Positions 1-12,997 of a stretch of DNA of 64,000 nt are shown piece by piece. Every line of letters begins with the position of its first letter. Positions within the stretch are counted from its first letter, which is position 1. Source of the stretch: Hybos culiciformis. Lineage: Eukaryota; Arthropoda; Insecta; Diptera; Hybotidae. The notes beneath the pieces are model-generated. The model was given only the letters and a program-made list of their open reading frames with translations. It was not told where the DNA came from and searched no databases. Location: NCBI GenBank assembly GCA_964007475.1, contig OZ023275.1, positions 27,767,433-27,831,432 on the forward strand. The letters are read 5' to 3'. The translations under genes were made by a program, and so were the position numbers.

Positions 1-932
1 GATTTCGGTCATAAAAACCCGGGGATCTTATGACCGATTTAAACGGTCATAAGATCCCCACGATTTCGGTCATAAAAACCCGGGGATCTTATGACCGATT
101 TAAACGGTCATAATTTCCCGAGAGTTGTGGTCATAAAATCCCGGGGATATTATGACCAATTTAAACGTTCATAATTTCCCGAGAGTTGTGGTCATAAAAT
201 CCAGGGGGTATTATGACCAATTTAAACGTTCATAATTTCTCAAAACATGCGGTCACAAAATCCCTCCATTTGGAAAAGGACATAACATCCCCGGTCATAA
301 GATCCCACGATTTCGGTCATAAAATCCCGGGGATCTTATGACCGATTTAATCGGTCACAATTTACCGTGAGTTGCGGCCATAAAATCCCAGGGATCTTAT
401 GACCGATTTAAACGGTCATAATTTCCCGAGAGTTGCGGCCATAAAATCCCGGGGATCTTATGACCGATTTAAACGGTCATAAGATCCCCACGATGTCGGT
501 CATAAAATCCCGGGGATCTTATGACCGATTTAAACGGTCATAAGATCCCCACGATTTTGGTCATAAAATCCCGGGGATCTTGTGACCGATTTAAACGGTC
601 ATAAGATCCCCACGATTTTGGTCATAAAATCCCGGGGATCTTATGACCGATTTAAACGGTCATAAGATCCCCACGATTCTGGTCATAAAATCCCGGGGAT
701 TTTATGACCAATTTAAACGGTCATAATTTCCCGATAATTGCGGTCATAAAATCCCAGGGATCTTATGACCGATTTAAACGGTCATAATTTCCCGAGAGTT
801 GCGGCCATAAAATCCCGGGGATGTTTTGACCGATTTAAACGGTCATAAGATCCCCACGATTTCGGTCATAAAATCCCACAGATTTTTGTATTGGGATCTT
901 ATGACCGGGGATTTTATGACCGCACACCGTAT
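1..932. repeat. 60-bp-period array of alternately inverted half-units
   Basis: About 15 units with a period of 60 bp run from the left edge of the window, so the left end is truncated. The canonical unit holds a perfect 16-bp inverted repeat, GGGGATCTTATGACCG and CGGTCATAAGATCCCC, around a 7-base ATTTAAA loop. The next junction, GGTCATAAAATCCC into GGGGATCTTATGACC, is again nearly palindromic, so the array is really about 30-bp monomers in head-to-head and tail-to-tail order. Variant units (about 113-240 and 350-430) replace the second half-unit by TAATTTCCCGAGAGTTG. The unit at 241-300 is the most diverged. The last half-units end near 932 and unique AT-rich DNA follows. It may be a satellite or the tandem-repeat arm of a foldback transposon whose body lies outside the window. 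No coding sequence is visible inside it. Confidence 0.93.
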
Positions 933-2214
933 TATACTATAGGTTACGACAATGTGTCAAAATTTCAAATAAAATGTTAAAATTTTTAAAATAAATAATA
1001 ATTTCCACATTTTATCATTCCTGCGATAATTTTTTTTTTTTTTTACTTTTATTTACAAATTATGTTTTTTTATTTAATTTAAGAAGATAATTGGTTTTTC
1101 AATTCTTGTTATTTCTATTGGCAATGAAATCACATTATGGCTTTTTGCCAATTATTATACAAAAAGTTTTCTCCTTTTTATTTGTTTCCTTCTTTTATTT
1201 TGATATATATACATTTATATTTTTATCTTATAGAAAAATAATAATCTTGTATGAAAAAAAAAAATAAAAATAAAAATAAATGTGAACATTATTATAAATA
1301 TATAATAAAGCCGATAAAAATGCTAAAAATTGATAATTGTTCAATTCACTACTGTTGTACTACTTTTATTTAGTTTTAAAAAAAAAAAACAACCATGAGT
1401 AAAAATAATAATAATCTTTGGTTGATATAGCAAAACAAAAATGAAAAAAAACACAAATGAAATTTTTATCCACTTGAAATATTAAAATCGAATTAATTGT
1501 ATATTATTAGTAGAGTATTATAATGGTTATTTTCAATTTTGTTTAATTTTATTTCTCATTTCTTTCATATTTTTTTTTTTTTGCTTTGCTTTACAAAATA
1601 TCCACTATTATTGATTTATAATCATGATTTATTGAAGGAGATAATTAGATTTTTGTTCAAGCTTTTTTTTTTTATTTTATTAATAAATTTTGTGGACGTG
1701 ATTGAAATTTCTTAGTATGAATAATAATAAAAATAAGGATTTTATGGACATTAAAATAGATATATATTATGTTCAGATAATATGTTGTATGTATGTTGAA
1801 GTTAATATTAAAAGAAATAAAATATGTAGAAGAAAAAAAAAAATAAAAAAGATTGTATAATAATTAGATTACATGAGATAATTTTGTTTATTTTTCCCCA
1901 AGTTAACTAGGGCTTTTAAGTATTTATTATTGTTGGAAAATAATTTTGAATTATTTATTGTTAAAAAGCTAATGTTTCAATTTTATAATAATTTTTTAAA
2001 GATTTTATTTGAGATCCTTAAATTATAATTGTGTCCTTGAACATGTCAATTGTTCATTTGAAATAATCTGACAGCTGCTATAATTTTGTATTTCTAAGTA
2101 CACTCTTGATGTTTAATAAATCTCTAAATATAAAGGCTACTGAACAGAAGACCATCAATTTCCGTTTAAAAGATTTAAAATAAAGAAATTGATTTTTTTT
2201 TTTTGTTATTTCAG
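933..2214. other. AT-rich non-coding stretch, probably host-gene intron
   Basis: Nothing coding is recognisable here. The stretch is simple AT-rich DNA with poly-A and poly-T runs, and it ends in a pyrimidine-rich tract and TTTCAG that serves as the acceptor of the exon at 2215. It is therefore most likely the 3' part of an intron of the host gene whose upstream exons lie outside the window, interrupted on its left by the repeat array. Confidence 0.5.
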
Positions 2215-2373
2215 ACTGCAATTACACTTGCTCAAGACGTTAGTACATCAGATGATAGTGGCAGGGCTTCAGAACGCCTCACTACATCGTCAGTAGCACC
2301 AAGGGATGCTGATAGCTCTAGGGACCGTTTAAGCGACGCCAGCAGCAGGTGTAGTTCAGGAAAAGGATATATC
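2215..2373 (+). CDS. Internal exon of an unidentified Ser/Asp-rich protein (host gene)
   Basis: This is a 159-nt exon of 53 codons, flanked by a T-rich tract with TTTCAG upstream and a strong GTAAGT donor downstream. It is open in phase 0 at both ends. The peptide starts TAITLAQDVSTSDDSGRASE and ends SSRCSSGKGYI. It is rich in Ser, Asp and Arg and carries several S-x-x-E/D and R-x-x-S sites, as in a disordered, phosphorylated region of a signalling or scaffold protein. Its base composition is clearly richer in G and C than the surrounding DNA, and codon use looks genuine. It joins in frame to the 27-nt microexon at 3606, giving GYI followed by CDSEGDDDK. No catalytic or binding domain is visible and I do not recognise the gene. 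The exon call is firm. The function is unknown. Confidence 0.82.
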
Positions 2374-3605
2374 GTAAGTACTATTAGTATTGTGTTTCGT
2401 CGTTAAAATGCTATATATTGATTTTAAAAATCTACTATAGTCTTTGTATTTGAATTATAGCTATACATTGTTCTTTTCTTCTTTTTTTTAAACAGGATCT
2501 TTGACCTTTTTATGTTTCGAATCAAAAATGTGGAAAATTATATTTCAAAATTTTATCATCCCAATTCATTATATACTTTTATTATATTATTATATTTATA
2601 TATAAAGTTTATTATATTATATATATATTGCGAAAACTTTTATTTGTATTTTTCAATAACCAATAAATTGAAATTAATAAAATGTCAAAATATATTTATA
2701 TACTTGATACAAACAAAGGAAAACAAACAGAATAAAAAATATATTTATTTTTCTTTGTATAATCTTTGATTTTATGTCCTTCTTTATTTTTTTTTCTTCT
2801 TCTACTAAAATATTAAGTCTTTTATGTTCAACATAAACTTTAAGTTTATATATAATATATATAAAAGACCAAAAATATACAATAATAATCGAAATTACCC
2901 AATATAAATTTCTTTATTTATTTTTCTATTTTCTTTGGGGTGAAATTTCAATTTTTCCTTCTCTATTTATTTTCCTTCATTTTTTTTGTTTGCTTAAATG
3001 ATTTTTTTTGGAAAAGCAGCTAAATAGGATTTTTTCACATATGTGTACATACGTATATGCGGATGAGATACTGATTATTCGTGTTTTTTTTTTTTTTTTT
3101 GGTTAAATGACATTTTCGATAGAATACAAGTTTTTACATATTTATATAAATTCGTGGTTTGTTTTTCCACGTTCAGGATAAATGATTTTGAATTTTCTCT
3201 AAATCTTTTAAAATTTTGTTATTACATACACATTTTATAATCAATATAATCAATCGTGTGGAAATGATTTTCTTATATTATAAAAATGGTATTGATTAGA
3301 AATTAGTATGGAAGGTATTACTAAAAATTATTTCTAACGTTATTGTGAATATATTTCTCGAACTTTGCGAAACCCGGCTTTCGTTCAAAATGTCTTAAAA
3401 GTTTATACCTTATAATTAAAGCTTAACCCTCTTTTAATTTTGTTTAAAGTCATTTTAATTGTAATCATTTTGAAAACATATTTATCTTTTTGTGATGTTG
3501 TGAAGAAAATTTCAACAATAGACATCTAACTATCATATTTAGTACTTAGTATATATAAATAATAATTAAAGTCTTGAATAACAAATCTCTTTTATTTATT
3601 TTCAG
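2374..3605 (+). other. Intron between the two well-supported host-gene exons
   Basis: The intron is 1232 nt, starts GTAAGT and ends TTATTTTCAG. It is AT-rich with poly-T runs, including an uninterrupted T tract near 3085-3101. No gene or recognisable element is seen inside. An 85-codon open frame at 2512-2769 is low-complexity Tyr/Ile/Asn-rich translation of AT-rich DNA and is not taken as coding. Confidence 0.7.
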
Positions 3606-3632
3606 TGTGATAGTGAAGGAGACGATGATAAG
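3606..3632 (+). CDS. 27-nt microexon of the host gene (CDSEGDDDK)
   Basis: A pyrimidine-rich tract ending TTTTCAG precedes it, and the donor AAG/GTAAGA follows. The 27 nt encode nine residues, CDSEGDDDK, in phase 0, so inclusion or skipping keeps the frame. The acidic SEGDDD run is a good casein kinase 2-type context and continues the phospho-Ser character of the preceding exon. The same-phase flanks suggest a regulated cassette microexon, such as those common in nervous-system genes. That regulatory role is inference. What is directly seen is a pair of strong splice sites with matching phase. Confidence 0.72.
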
Positions 3633-6600
3633 GTAAGAAAATAATTATTGCAATTAAAATTAAATGATCTAGAAAATCAATATTTTTGGTAATTTTATTT
3701 TTAAAAGGTTGACCATTATAATATAATTTATACAATAATATGTAAATATATAATATTTTTGTTTACAATTTTTTAATCCCTAGAATTCGTATATAAAAAT
3801 AAGTTGTGCTTTTCTCTATTTCAAAAATTCAATTCAATATTTTTAAAATGCTCATTAAAATAAGATGTAGTCTTGACCACCAACATGAAACAGATATAAT
3901 AAATCTTTTTATAAATCTTTTGAGAAAGCAATTTATAGAATTGGCAAAATTTGAAATTCTTTTTTGTCAATAACTTAAAATGGTAAATTTTATTATATTG
4001 TTATTTCTTTTGATTGTAAAAATAATATAAACGCCAGAAGTGGAAATAAATTGAATATTTTAATTAACAAATAAATTGAATAAACGTTGTTATTTGTGAA
4101 ATATAAATAGAGATTTCATGTAAAATTTGTATAAACAAAATTTTTAGACTAAATTAAAATCTTTGTTTTTAGAAATAATTTTGTCCAGGACAGTTCATAG
4201 AAAAACAAACGCCAACAATATTTCAAACATTCTACTTCTCGAAAAAAATCAGCAATATATAAACAAACATAGAAATGAGGTTCTCATCTCACTTAAAAAA
4301 CAAACTTTGAAAATTGTTATTAACGATGTTTTGGAAAACAGATATTTAACTCCGAGTAGACATTATATTTTATTTTATTTCTAATGGAACTTGATCTAAA
4401 TGTCTTTTGTTCTGATTCCATATTAAATGTTAACTTTACGCTCTTCATTGAAAACCATATTTATTGGCAAATTATAAATACAATTTATGCATAACTTTTT
4501 TCTTAGTGGCAACTTTTGTGGTATAATCTATTATCTGTGGACATTATTGTTCAATTGTGTCCATTTTAAATGTTCTTTCGTTTGATGCCATTAAGAAACG
4601 AGCAAAAAATACTGAAATAAATCAGTAGAAGTGAAAAACCCCTAAACGATTAAATTCACACAAAAAAAAAATAAAATAAAATAAAAATTGAACAAAAGAT
4701 TTTTGATACATACATAAAAAAAAAAATCAGTAATTTTAAGATCCTTTGGTATCGGCCTTATTTTTATATTTCTGATTCTTTTGGGTCTTTTATAAAATGA
4801 CTTTCAATGCCAAAAACACAAGAATTTGAACAATAAAAAATATACATAATAAATATATGAAAGAACATACAAAGTGTATCAGGGGGAATACGAACAGACA
4901 ATGATTTATGTCCAGAGTTGGAAAATTAAGTGTGAATGGTTGAACAACTTATTTTGTAAAAAAATAAAAATAAAAGAAATGAAGAAGATAATTGATAAAT
5001 TGATTATATTTTTGTCCTAATACAAGTTTTTATTGACTTGATCTCTAACATTATGTTTTTGATATTTAATTAAGAGATTTAAACAAAAGAAATCTTTCTG
5101 AATACTCTGCGTTGTAGAAAACAAATATAGGGAACCAACAGCTTTTTCTTGATAAGTAAGGACTTCATATTTTAATGCATATAAAAGAGTGGTTCAATCA
5201 TATTGATTCTTTAGATTTTATTATATAAAAAATATGAAAAAAAATAACTCTAACTAAAAGTTTAACTCTGTACAAAAAAAAAAAACCAAAATATTTAGCA
5301 CCTTAAAAAAAAATTTAAGTTTTTTATTTCAATCAAACATTTTTATGTCAGTAGTTATTTCTCTTATTACCGCGGTTAACCCACTTAACATAATATTAGA
5401 TTTTAATAAATTATCATGCAATTAGATATTACCCTGAAGATATCTTTTAATGAAAAACCACATTTTATACAATCTTCTTAAATAAATAAACGATGTTTGA
5501 CGGTTTCAGTATTATCTCAATTCAATAAAACATAATCGTATTAATCGTATTCAGAATATATGTTCATTGTACAATTATATATATTTATATATGTACTACA
5601 ACTACATGACTGTATATAAAATATTATATTATATAAGTAATTAAATTATATATTAATTACACTATCTATGAAATAATGATAAACAGAATTTTGAAACAAA
5701 GAGCTTAATTAGGTATGGAAGAATTTTGAGTTTCGACTATAAGGTTTGATTTATTTACACAAAAATCAGAACCGAAAGGGATTATTGTCCAGTTGAAATA
5801 TTAAAGAACTATATAATTTAGTATTAATTGTAGTACTTATTTATAGTTTTATTTTATTACACTATTCAAAATTTCCGTGTTGTGATCGTTGGGGTTAGTT
5901 CGATTATAACATAACCAATTTTTAAATTCAAATTTTAAAATAAATAAAAGAATTTAATATTCTTATTAATACCAATTGGATCATAATAACTTGAACTTGA
6001 GTTTCTCGATGTGTGACCGGTGTTTCTAAGTTTGCATCATTCATCATTATCATAATATTCCGAAATAACTTTAAAATGGATAATTTTTGGTAAAATTATT
6101 TGTAATTCTACAAATTTTTTTAAAATTCATTAAAAAATTGTTCAATCATCTGAACTTTAAAATTAACAGCAAAATCCAGCGTTGCCAACCATTGAAATAG
6201 TGCAAACATCAAGAAAATAATTTGTGGTTGAGTGTTATAAAAAATCTAAAGAGCTTAAAAATAAAAAGTGGTTAACCACGAATAAAATAATAACTAAAAA
6301 TGTGAAGAAAAGCAGTTTTTTTTTTTAAACTTTCAGTGAAATAATTAAAATGTTAATATGTTATGCATCTCAATATAGAATTGGTATAGTTATTCATTTT
6401 GGATATTTGAAATGAATAGAAATTTTTTGTTTTAAAAAATGGGTTTTCTCGGTAAATAATTTGATAATGTTCACGATTTAAAATCTTAGTGTTATAAAAC
6501 GTTTAAATAGCTTCTTAAATTGAATTAAAAAATAAATTTATTTCAATTTTATATAATTTACTATTATTTTAAATCCAAATTCGTTGCGGTTTCATTTTGG

Positions 6601-7931
6601 TTTTGATAACTCTGTTGAATTATTGGAGAGTTATTTAATAAACTGGCTTAATTAAATAAGAAGTTGAAAAATGAACCTGTTGTTTTATGAAGCTATTACA
6701 TATTTATTTTCTTACATGCAATTCGTACTAACTATGCACAACACACTGCCATAGGTATTTAAGTCTATTTCTTTTGTAGAACAAAAAAATTTTATAAATA
6801 GTAATTGTAATGATTGAAAATCTTTTACATTTTCTGGGTAATTAAATGACTAATATTATCTTTCCATAATATTGGTTACCTTTTTATACATATATGTATT
6901 TTTTTAAATTGTAACTTTAAAAAATGTAGTTTGAACGGATATAAAACTACTATTTTATTGGAAGGCAAAAAACTAAAAGGTAACAATTTTTTTAATTTTA
7001 CTCCCCCAACACAATTTTATATATATTATCAAGGATGAGATGCAATGTTTTAATAGGCATTCCCATTAACATTCATCTAGTTTATTTTCTTTTTTGTTTT
7101 AGCTCTGTTACGTTTTAATACAAAAAAAGCAACGAATTAAATATTTTTCACATAATTTCTAGTGCAAAGTACAGATTTTACTTTTAGGATGTATCTTTTC
7201 ATCATCCAGTAAAAATCCTTAATGGTAAATGTACTAGATCAGGTTTTTTTTGCAAAATTTCTTAGAAATTTGAAAGAGTTTCGGATGGTTTTTGTAATTG
7301 TTTACGTATTATAACATTTTCCTAAGTGGTTAATTTTTTCAAAGAGTTGAACAATTGCATTAACCTTTTCAAACAATTTTTACACCTTGAGTGCAGCAAA
7401 TGGACTACATGAGTTAATAAATGCTTAATTTAGAAATAAATAACCATTCAAAATATTTTAAATTATAGGTAGAAACATTATTTTTCAATCTTTAATAAAT
7501 GTACTTAAATTTGGTAGTTGTTATACAACAAAATTCTGTTATGCAAAATAAAATTAAATCCTAATGAAAAAAAGTTTTCAGTTTATTCTCAGTTAGGGTC
7601 TTTATTTAAATATTTTTCTATGCTTGAACTCGTAATAAATTCACTTCTGTAATGGGTAAAGATTTCTTATTACGTACATTTTTGTTTTTTATTAAAATCA
7701 TAGAATTAGTTTTCTTAAAAGTAAACATAAAAATAAATATTATAAATATAAAAATTAGAAAATATGTGCTAGCCATGAAATAATTACTCAAAAAGAAAGC
7801 TTAGAGTATGAGTATTATATTATTTTTCAAATATAGATATTAAATTGTAACGTTGGTTTTGTTAGCCACAAAAGTATGTAATAAATTAAGTAAAAATTAA
7901 GTGAATCCTTAACATTTAATAATATCTAATA

Positions 7932-7990
7932 CAGGTGTCGGCAACCTTTTTTTTTCTCCTCTGTGTTTATGTCGGATAAGAAATATAATA
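7932..7990 (+). mobile_element. hAT-type transposon end (left-end-like)
   Basis: CAGGTGTCGGCAACCTTTTT is very close to the terminal sequence commonly seen on hAT DNA transposons (CAGGGGTCGGCAACC-type ends). The sequence right of it is a T-rich run and then AT-rich DNA without a transposase frame. A matching end in inverted orientation occurs at 19221-19237. The two may be the termini of one element or of two separate decayed copies. The start is clear. The right limit of the fragment is arbitrary. Confidence 0.5.
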
Positions 7991-10900
7991 AATTTCTATT
8001 AAAATATTTCTAACAATTATACTTATACTAATAAGATTCGTATTGTTTTTTTTTTCCTATCTTTTTAATTTTCGCATTGAAAACAGTCTTCATAGATTTC
8101 AATTAAAATAAAATCAAGACCCTTTTCAATAAAATTGAACAACTTCTGTGTATAAAAATCATTTAAACCCACTAAATAAGTATAGTACAATTAATACATT
8201 AATTTTATGGGTTTTCTTGTTTGACAGTTTTATAAGAAAAAAAAAATGTTTTTTTCGTGTATGTATTAAAAAAAAGAATATTCATTTGTGGACAAATCTA
8301 ATTTAATCATACGATTAGCTCATAGAATATTCTTCAGGATAATTATAAGAAAATGCTGTCACATATGAAGTAGGCAAGTTACATCGAGGCATAAAACGTA
8401 CTTTACAGTTGTGCCAATCAGTCGATTTTTTAGTATTCATTATTCAATCGGGGACTTAGAAATTAGTTTACGAAAGTAATGAAGCAAACCCCAATTTATC
8501 CTCAACATAATACGTATAGGATATTTAACTAGTTTATGCAATTATTTACTTTGAAGAGACTTAATATTTCTGTCTATATCACGTAGGAAAAGCTAAAAGG
8601 TTATAAACACATAAAAACATATTTTGAAGTGACGAACTCAAAATCTAAAGAGATTAAAAATTTTATAAAAGATATTTCATAAAGAACTTTGTTCTTTGGA
8701 TTACTAATAGATGATACATATAAAATGTATTTTGTATCCTTGTTTTTAAATCAGAAAACACCCGAACATGCATTTTTAGGATAATATATAAAATATTTTG
8801 CTTTAAAAAGAGGGAAAAAATCGGAAAAAATATATAATAAAATTTGTACATATACAACATATTTGTATATGCAAATATATTCACACATTATGTCAAGAAG
8901 TTAAGTGGATAAAAAAATTTAAATAAATAAGTCTTCTAAATCATAGTAAAATAATAAAAATAAAAACAAAAAAAAGATTTATAAAAATTTCATTTTACGA
9001 TAAATTTCAAAACATGTGATTTCTATTAGATTTAACACTCAACTTTTATACTCTCTAAGAATATAAGATAATGGAAGTCAAGCTTATTTTAAGCTTTAAA
9101 CATGATTGAAGATAATCTACAGCTAAAGTGTAGAAAATTTATATCATTTTAATTTTAATATTTAATTATCGTTTAGTATGTGGTTCTGGGCGTTTCTTGA
9201 ATTTAGTTCTAATGCAAGCAAATTAAACCATCAGCAGATTTATTTTTCAATTTCAAGTTCCTTTTTTTATCACATACCTACAATCATGTGTACAGTTTCT
9301 GCGATAATAAAATTTGCGCTTTAAATATATAAAAACTATAAAATTATTTCTAAGATCTTATTACATTTTTTTTTTTATTATTTTAGAAAGAATAAAATGC
9401 AGCTTATAAATTTTTATTATACCATTGACGCATTTTTATAACCCCAAAAGTGCAATAATGTTTATGTTTAACTTTATCGTACTTTTGTCGTGTGTTGTAC
9501 ATATATACAAGGAACACTAAAATCCACGAAAGATATAAAAAATTGTTTTATTGTTGCTTTCTATAATATACGTATGTGTATATAAAAAATTTTCTTTTAA
9601 TGTACCTACATAAAAAATACAAACAATTTGTTATTCAGCTAAGTTAAAGTCTTTGTTACAAGCTTACAAGATATCAAAATATATAGTAAACTTTACTAAA
9701 TACAGAAGAACGAAATTGTACATATACTGTATTGAGATCATTTTTATTATCTTTCTTCTTAATTCGAAATTACTCTTAAATTTTTTACTAATTAAACGAC
9801 GCGGTTGGTTGCAATGATTAAGTTCTCGAGTAGATTTGAAGTTTTTTGAAACCGCAAATTCGTACTATTTTTCTGGGACTTATAGGACTAACAAAGCTAT
9901 ATAATTAAGGCTTAAAACTTACGTTAAAACTTATCTTAAAACTTGAGTTCAAATTTAAACAACATTCATATCGTGCGTCGGCATAAATTTCCATTCAATA
10001 TTAAGGTTCTTTTTAGATACTGTGTACTTATATTTAAAACCAAAACTATACTGAAGGATAGTTCTTTAAAAATAAGAAGATTAAAAATTCAATTAAAAAA
10101 AAAAACAGATAAAGAAATTCAATAATATTTTTTTTCTTGTTTATAAAATAAAAAAATTGGATTTATCTCAAATTTGTTGTTGTAATAAGTTTTTAATAAT
10201 TCTTTTAGATACTTTTATGCAGTTTATAACATAGCATAACATCATATCAAAAAAAAATTCAGTTTTTAAAGTCAGAAAACGGAAGATTTTATATCAGAAA
10301 ACTTTTTTATATAAATAAGAATCTTCTTTTATTCACATTTTCAAAATTTATTCTTTTCAGTTTCAATAAAATGTACTTAAAAATTTGTAAAGTGTTAAAT
10401 AGACACTATATTATGTTTTCATTTTCAAAACTTTAACTTCTTCCGAAGAATTAAGATAAGTATATTAAAAATTGAAAAAAAAAAATTTTTCATTTAAATA
10501 AAATTTTATTCAATCCTAGATTCAAAATTTGTAAAAAAATAAAAACTGTTCATATCGATTTGGAGTTAAAAATTTAATTTCAATTATTCAAACCACTTGG
10601 GCTGAACCTTCTTTTATACGTCTTAATAGCAAGGAGTTGATTTGCTTGCACCCGAGAACTATTTGTCCTTGAAATTTTGAAACAATATATAGTATATACA
10701 GCATAACGCTGTTAATTTATCCTACGGACGAATCAACGAAAGAAAAATTTATTGCAATCTTCACTCAATATTCCACGGACAATTATTTCAGCCTGGAGAA
10801 GACTTATAATTGAACCATTTTTTTCAAATATTTTCTTATTCCTTTTTTTTTTGTAGATTTGATTGTCCTTATTTTAAGATAAATCTTTCAAAGTACCAAA

Positions 10901-11092
10901 ATTTTACTCTAATACAAAAAATTTTTCATGAATGATTTAAAAAAAATAAAAATATTTTTCATATTATTGATTTCCTTCGATTTCAATTTAACTTTTTGTG
11001 AAAACATATTTTTATTTTTTTTTGAAAAGATGCATGAAGTAATGAAAGAAAATTTCAAGCAAATAAGATTGAAAGAAATCTATGTTAAGAGG

Positions 11093-11132
11093 TTATCCGG
11101 ATGAACATGCTATTATCCGGATGAACATGCTA
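11093..11132. repeat. Perfect 20-bp tandem duplication
   Basis: Two exact copies of TTATCCGGATGAACATGCTA lie back to back. The unit is more GC-rich than its surroundings and contains the palindrome ATCCGGAT. The rest of 10500-12640 shows nothing else I can name. Confidence 0.9.
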
Positions 11133-12643
11133 TAAGTTATATATGATATCATAAGTATAAACATAATCATAAATGAATATTTAAATATTATAATATTTAA
11201 AATTATATTTAGTAAGACTATATTCGACTACTAATTTTGTATTAATTCGAATAATACCAAAAATAATTACTATCTGTATATAAAAAAGAATCGAAGGCAA
11301 AACTAGTTTATTGAATCGTGGATTTAGCGGAAAAATGTGAGGTTTGTCGTTATATTTGTACCTTGCTCCCTTCGTAATAAATTTATTTAAAAGTTTACTA
11401 AACCAAATGAAGGTAGATTTTCCAAAAAGTTACTTAAGTTAGTAAATTTTTTTTTTATAAATTATACATCATTTATTTATTATATTAAATATTAAATTTT
11501 AATTGTGTGTTCCACAACTAAATGACATGATAATAAAAACTCACGACGCGACGATTAATGATTCTTGTGGGGGCATACAAAAGAGAATAAAAATCAAAAT
11601 TCTTAAGTACAGTATAGAAGAGATAAAGAGTGTAGTTGTTTTTCCATTAAATTTTTCAATCATGTGTATATAATACAGTCTTAATGAAGTTTCAGAGTGT
11701 TCTACTTTTGCATACAAAAAAAAAAAAAGAAGTAGATTTCAATTCATAATAAAATAATATCCTTAAGACTATAATATAACAAGAAAATTCACCACTATAT
11801 TTTTCAAAGGATTTCTTTCGGCACACATAAATACTAATAATCAAAAGTACTTCTTAACAAAAAAAAAAAAAGTTTTTTTTTGTGTTATATAAAAGGAATA
11901 GAAATAAGTTTTTAAGGAAAATGAATTGGGATACTTGAATAAAGATTCTTATGGCTCATCGTTGAAAAAAAAAAATCTAAAACATTTATTTTATTTTGTA
12001 TACATTTTTTTTTTGCTTCTACAAATGATATAATCGATAAAAATAATTTAAAGATTTATTTTTCCTTTTATTTTTTATTTTATTATTATTATTATTTTTT
12101 TTGTTAGAGAAGAACTGCTTTCAATAAGATGATATCCCTGATTGATATGCTATATTAAGTCAAGTCATCAAAATTGATTTTCTTTTGATTTTTTTTTTTT
12201 TATTTTTTCTTGAAAGTTGTTAAATTAAGGATACTTAAAATAAGTAGAGAAAATGAGAACTAAAACTTATAAAAGTAAGTGAATTTGAAGTTTTTTTATT
12301 TTATATCAAGTCCTTTTATTTTTGTAATACAATTTCTAGGATATTAGTTATGAAAAAAAAAACTTTATTTATATATATATATATATAAAATATATTTTTT
12401 TAAATTTTGAATAGAAAGAAACTTTTACTTAAACTTAAAAATTAATGCTGTAATACTTTGGCCAAAAGCAAACTTTCGAAAACATTTTGTACATTTGGCA
12501 TTGAAGAACTTATTCACAGGCTAGACACGAAAATGACAGATCATTTACAATGATTATAGTTCGACACGTTTTATTTAAATGAAAGTGCTACAATTATCTA
12601 CCTGCCTTTTGTCTATCAGATAAATGCCTGCTTACATTTTAAT

Positions 12644-12723
12644 TTCGGTGAATTGTGTTTTCGGAGAATTTTATTTTCGGTGATTTGTGTATTCATTGAA
12701 CTGTGTATTCGGTGAAATGACGC
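12644..12723. repeat. Five tandem 16-bp repeats with a foldback-like core
   Basis: Five consecutive 16-base units in exact register start TTCGGTGAATTGTGTT. The others are TTCGGAGAATTTTATT, TTCGGTGATTTGTGTA, TTCATTGAACTGTGTA and TTCGGTGAAATGACGC. On the minus strand the core reads CAATTCACCGAA, which resembles the CAATTCATCGTAA unit of the foldback element at 29345-30340. It is probably a decayed arm of a related element. No second arm or transposase piece was found near it. Confidence 0.8.
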
Positions 12724-12964
12724 GACTCGGCTTAATATATGAAATATAATTATAAAATATTGTGAATAAATTCAATAATATTTTCATAAATTTATAACTT
12801 GCCTGTTTATTTTATATCGTCTAACTATAATGTTGAAACTTAAACAACACAAATTAGTATATGTCACAGGATGATTAGCCAAAAAAGAATTTTATTGAAA
12901 GTTTTCAATTCAATTTTTTACTAACGATAAATCAATATTCAATATTATGTTTATGTAACTATAC

Positions 12965-12997
12965 TTATTTAATCCTTATTTAATCCTTATTTAATCC
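12965..12997. repeat. Three perfect 11-bp tandem repeats
   Basis: TTATTTAATCC occurs three times in a row without change. It is a simple slippage-type minisatellite seed with no visible function. Confidence 0.9.

Noticed and set aside
2512..2769. 85-codon plus-strand open frame
   Set aside because: Low-complexity Tyr/Ile/Leu reading of AT-rich intron sequence, no splice or start context, no motif.
4163..4384. 73-codon plus-strand open frame with moderate complexity
   Set aside because: No acceptor or donor of quality at its limits and no recognisable domain. Composition equals the surrounding intron.
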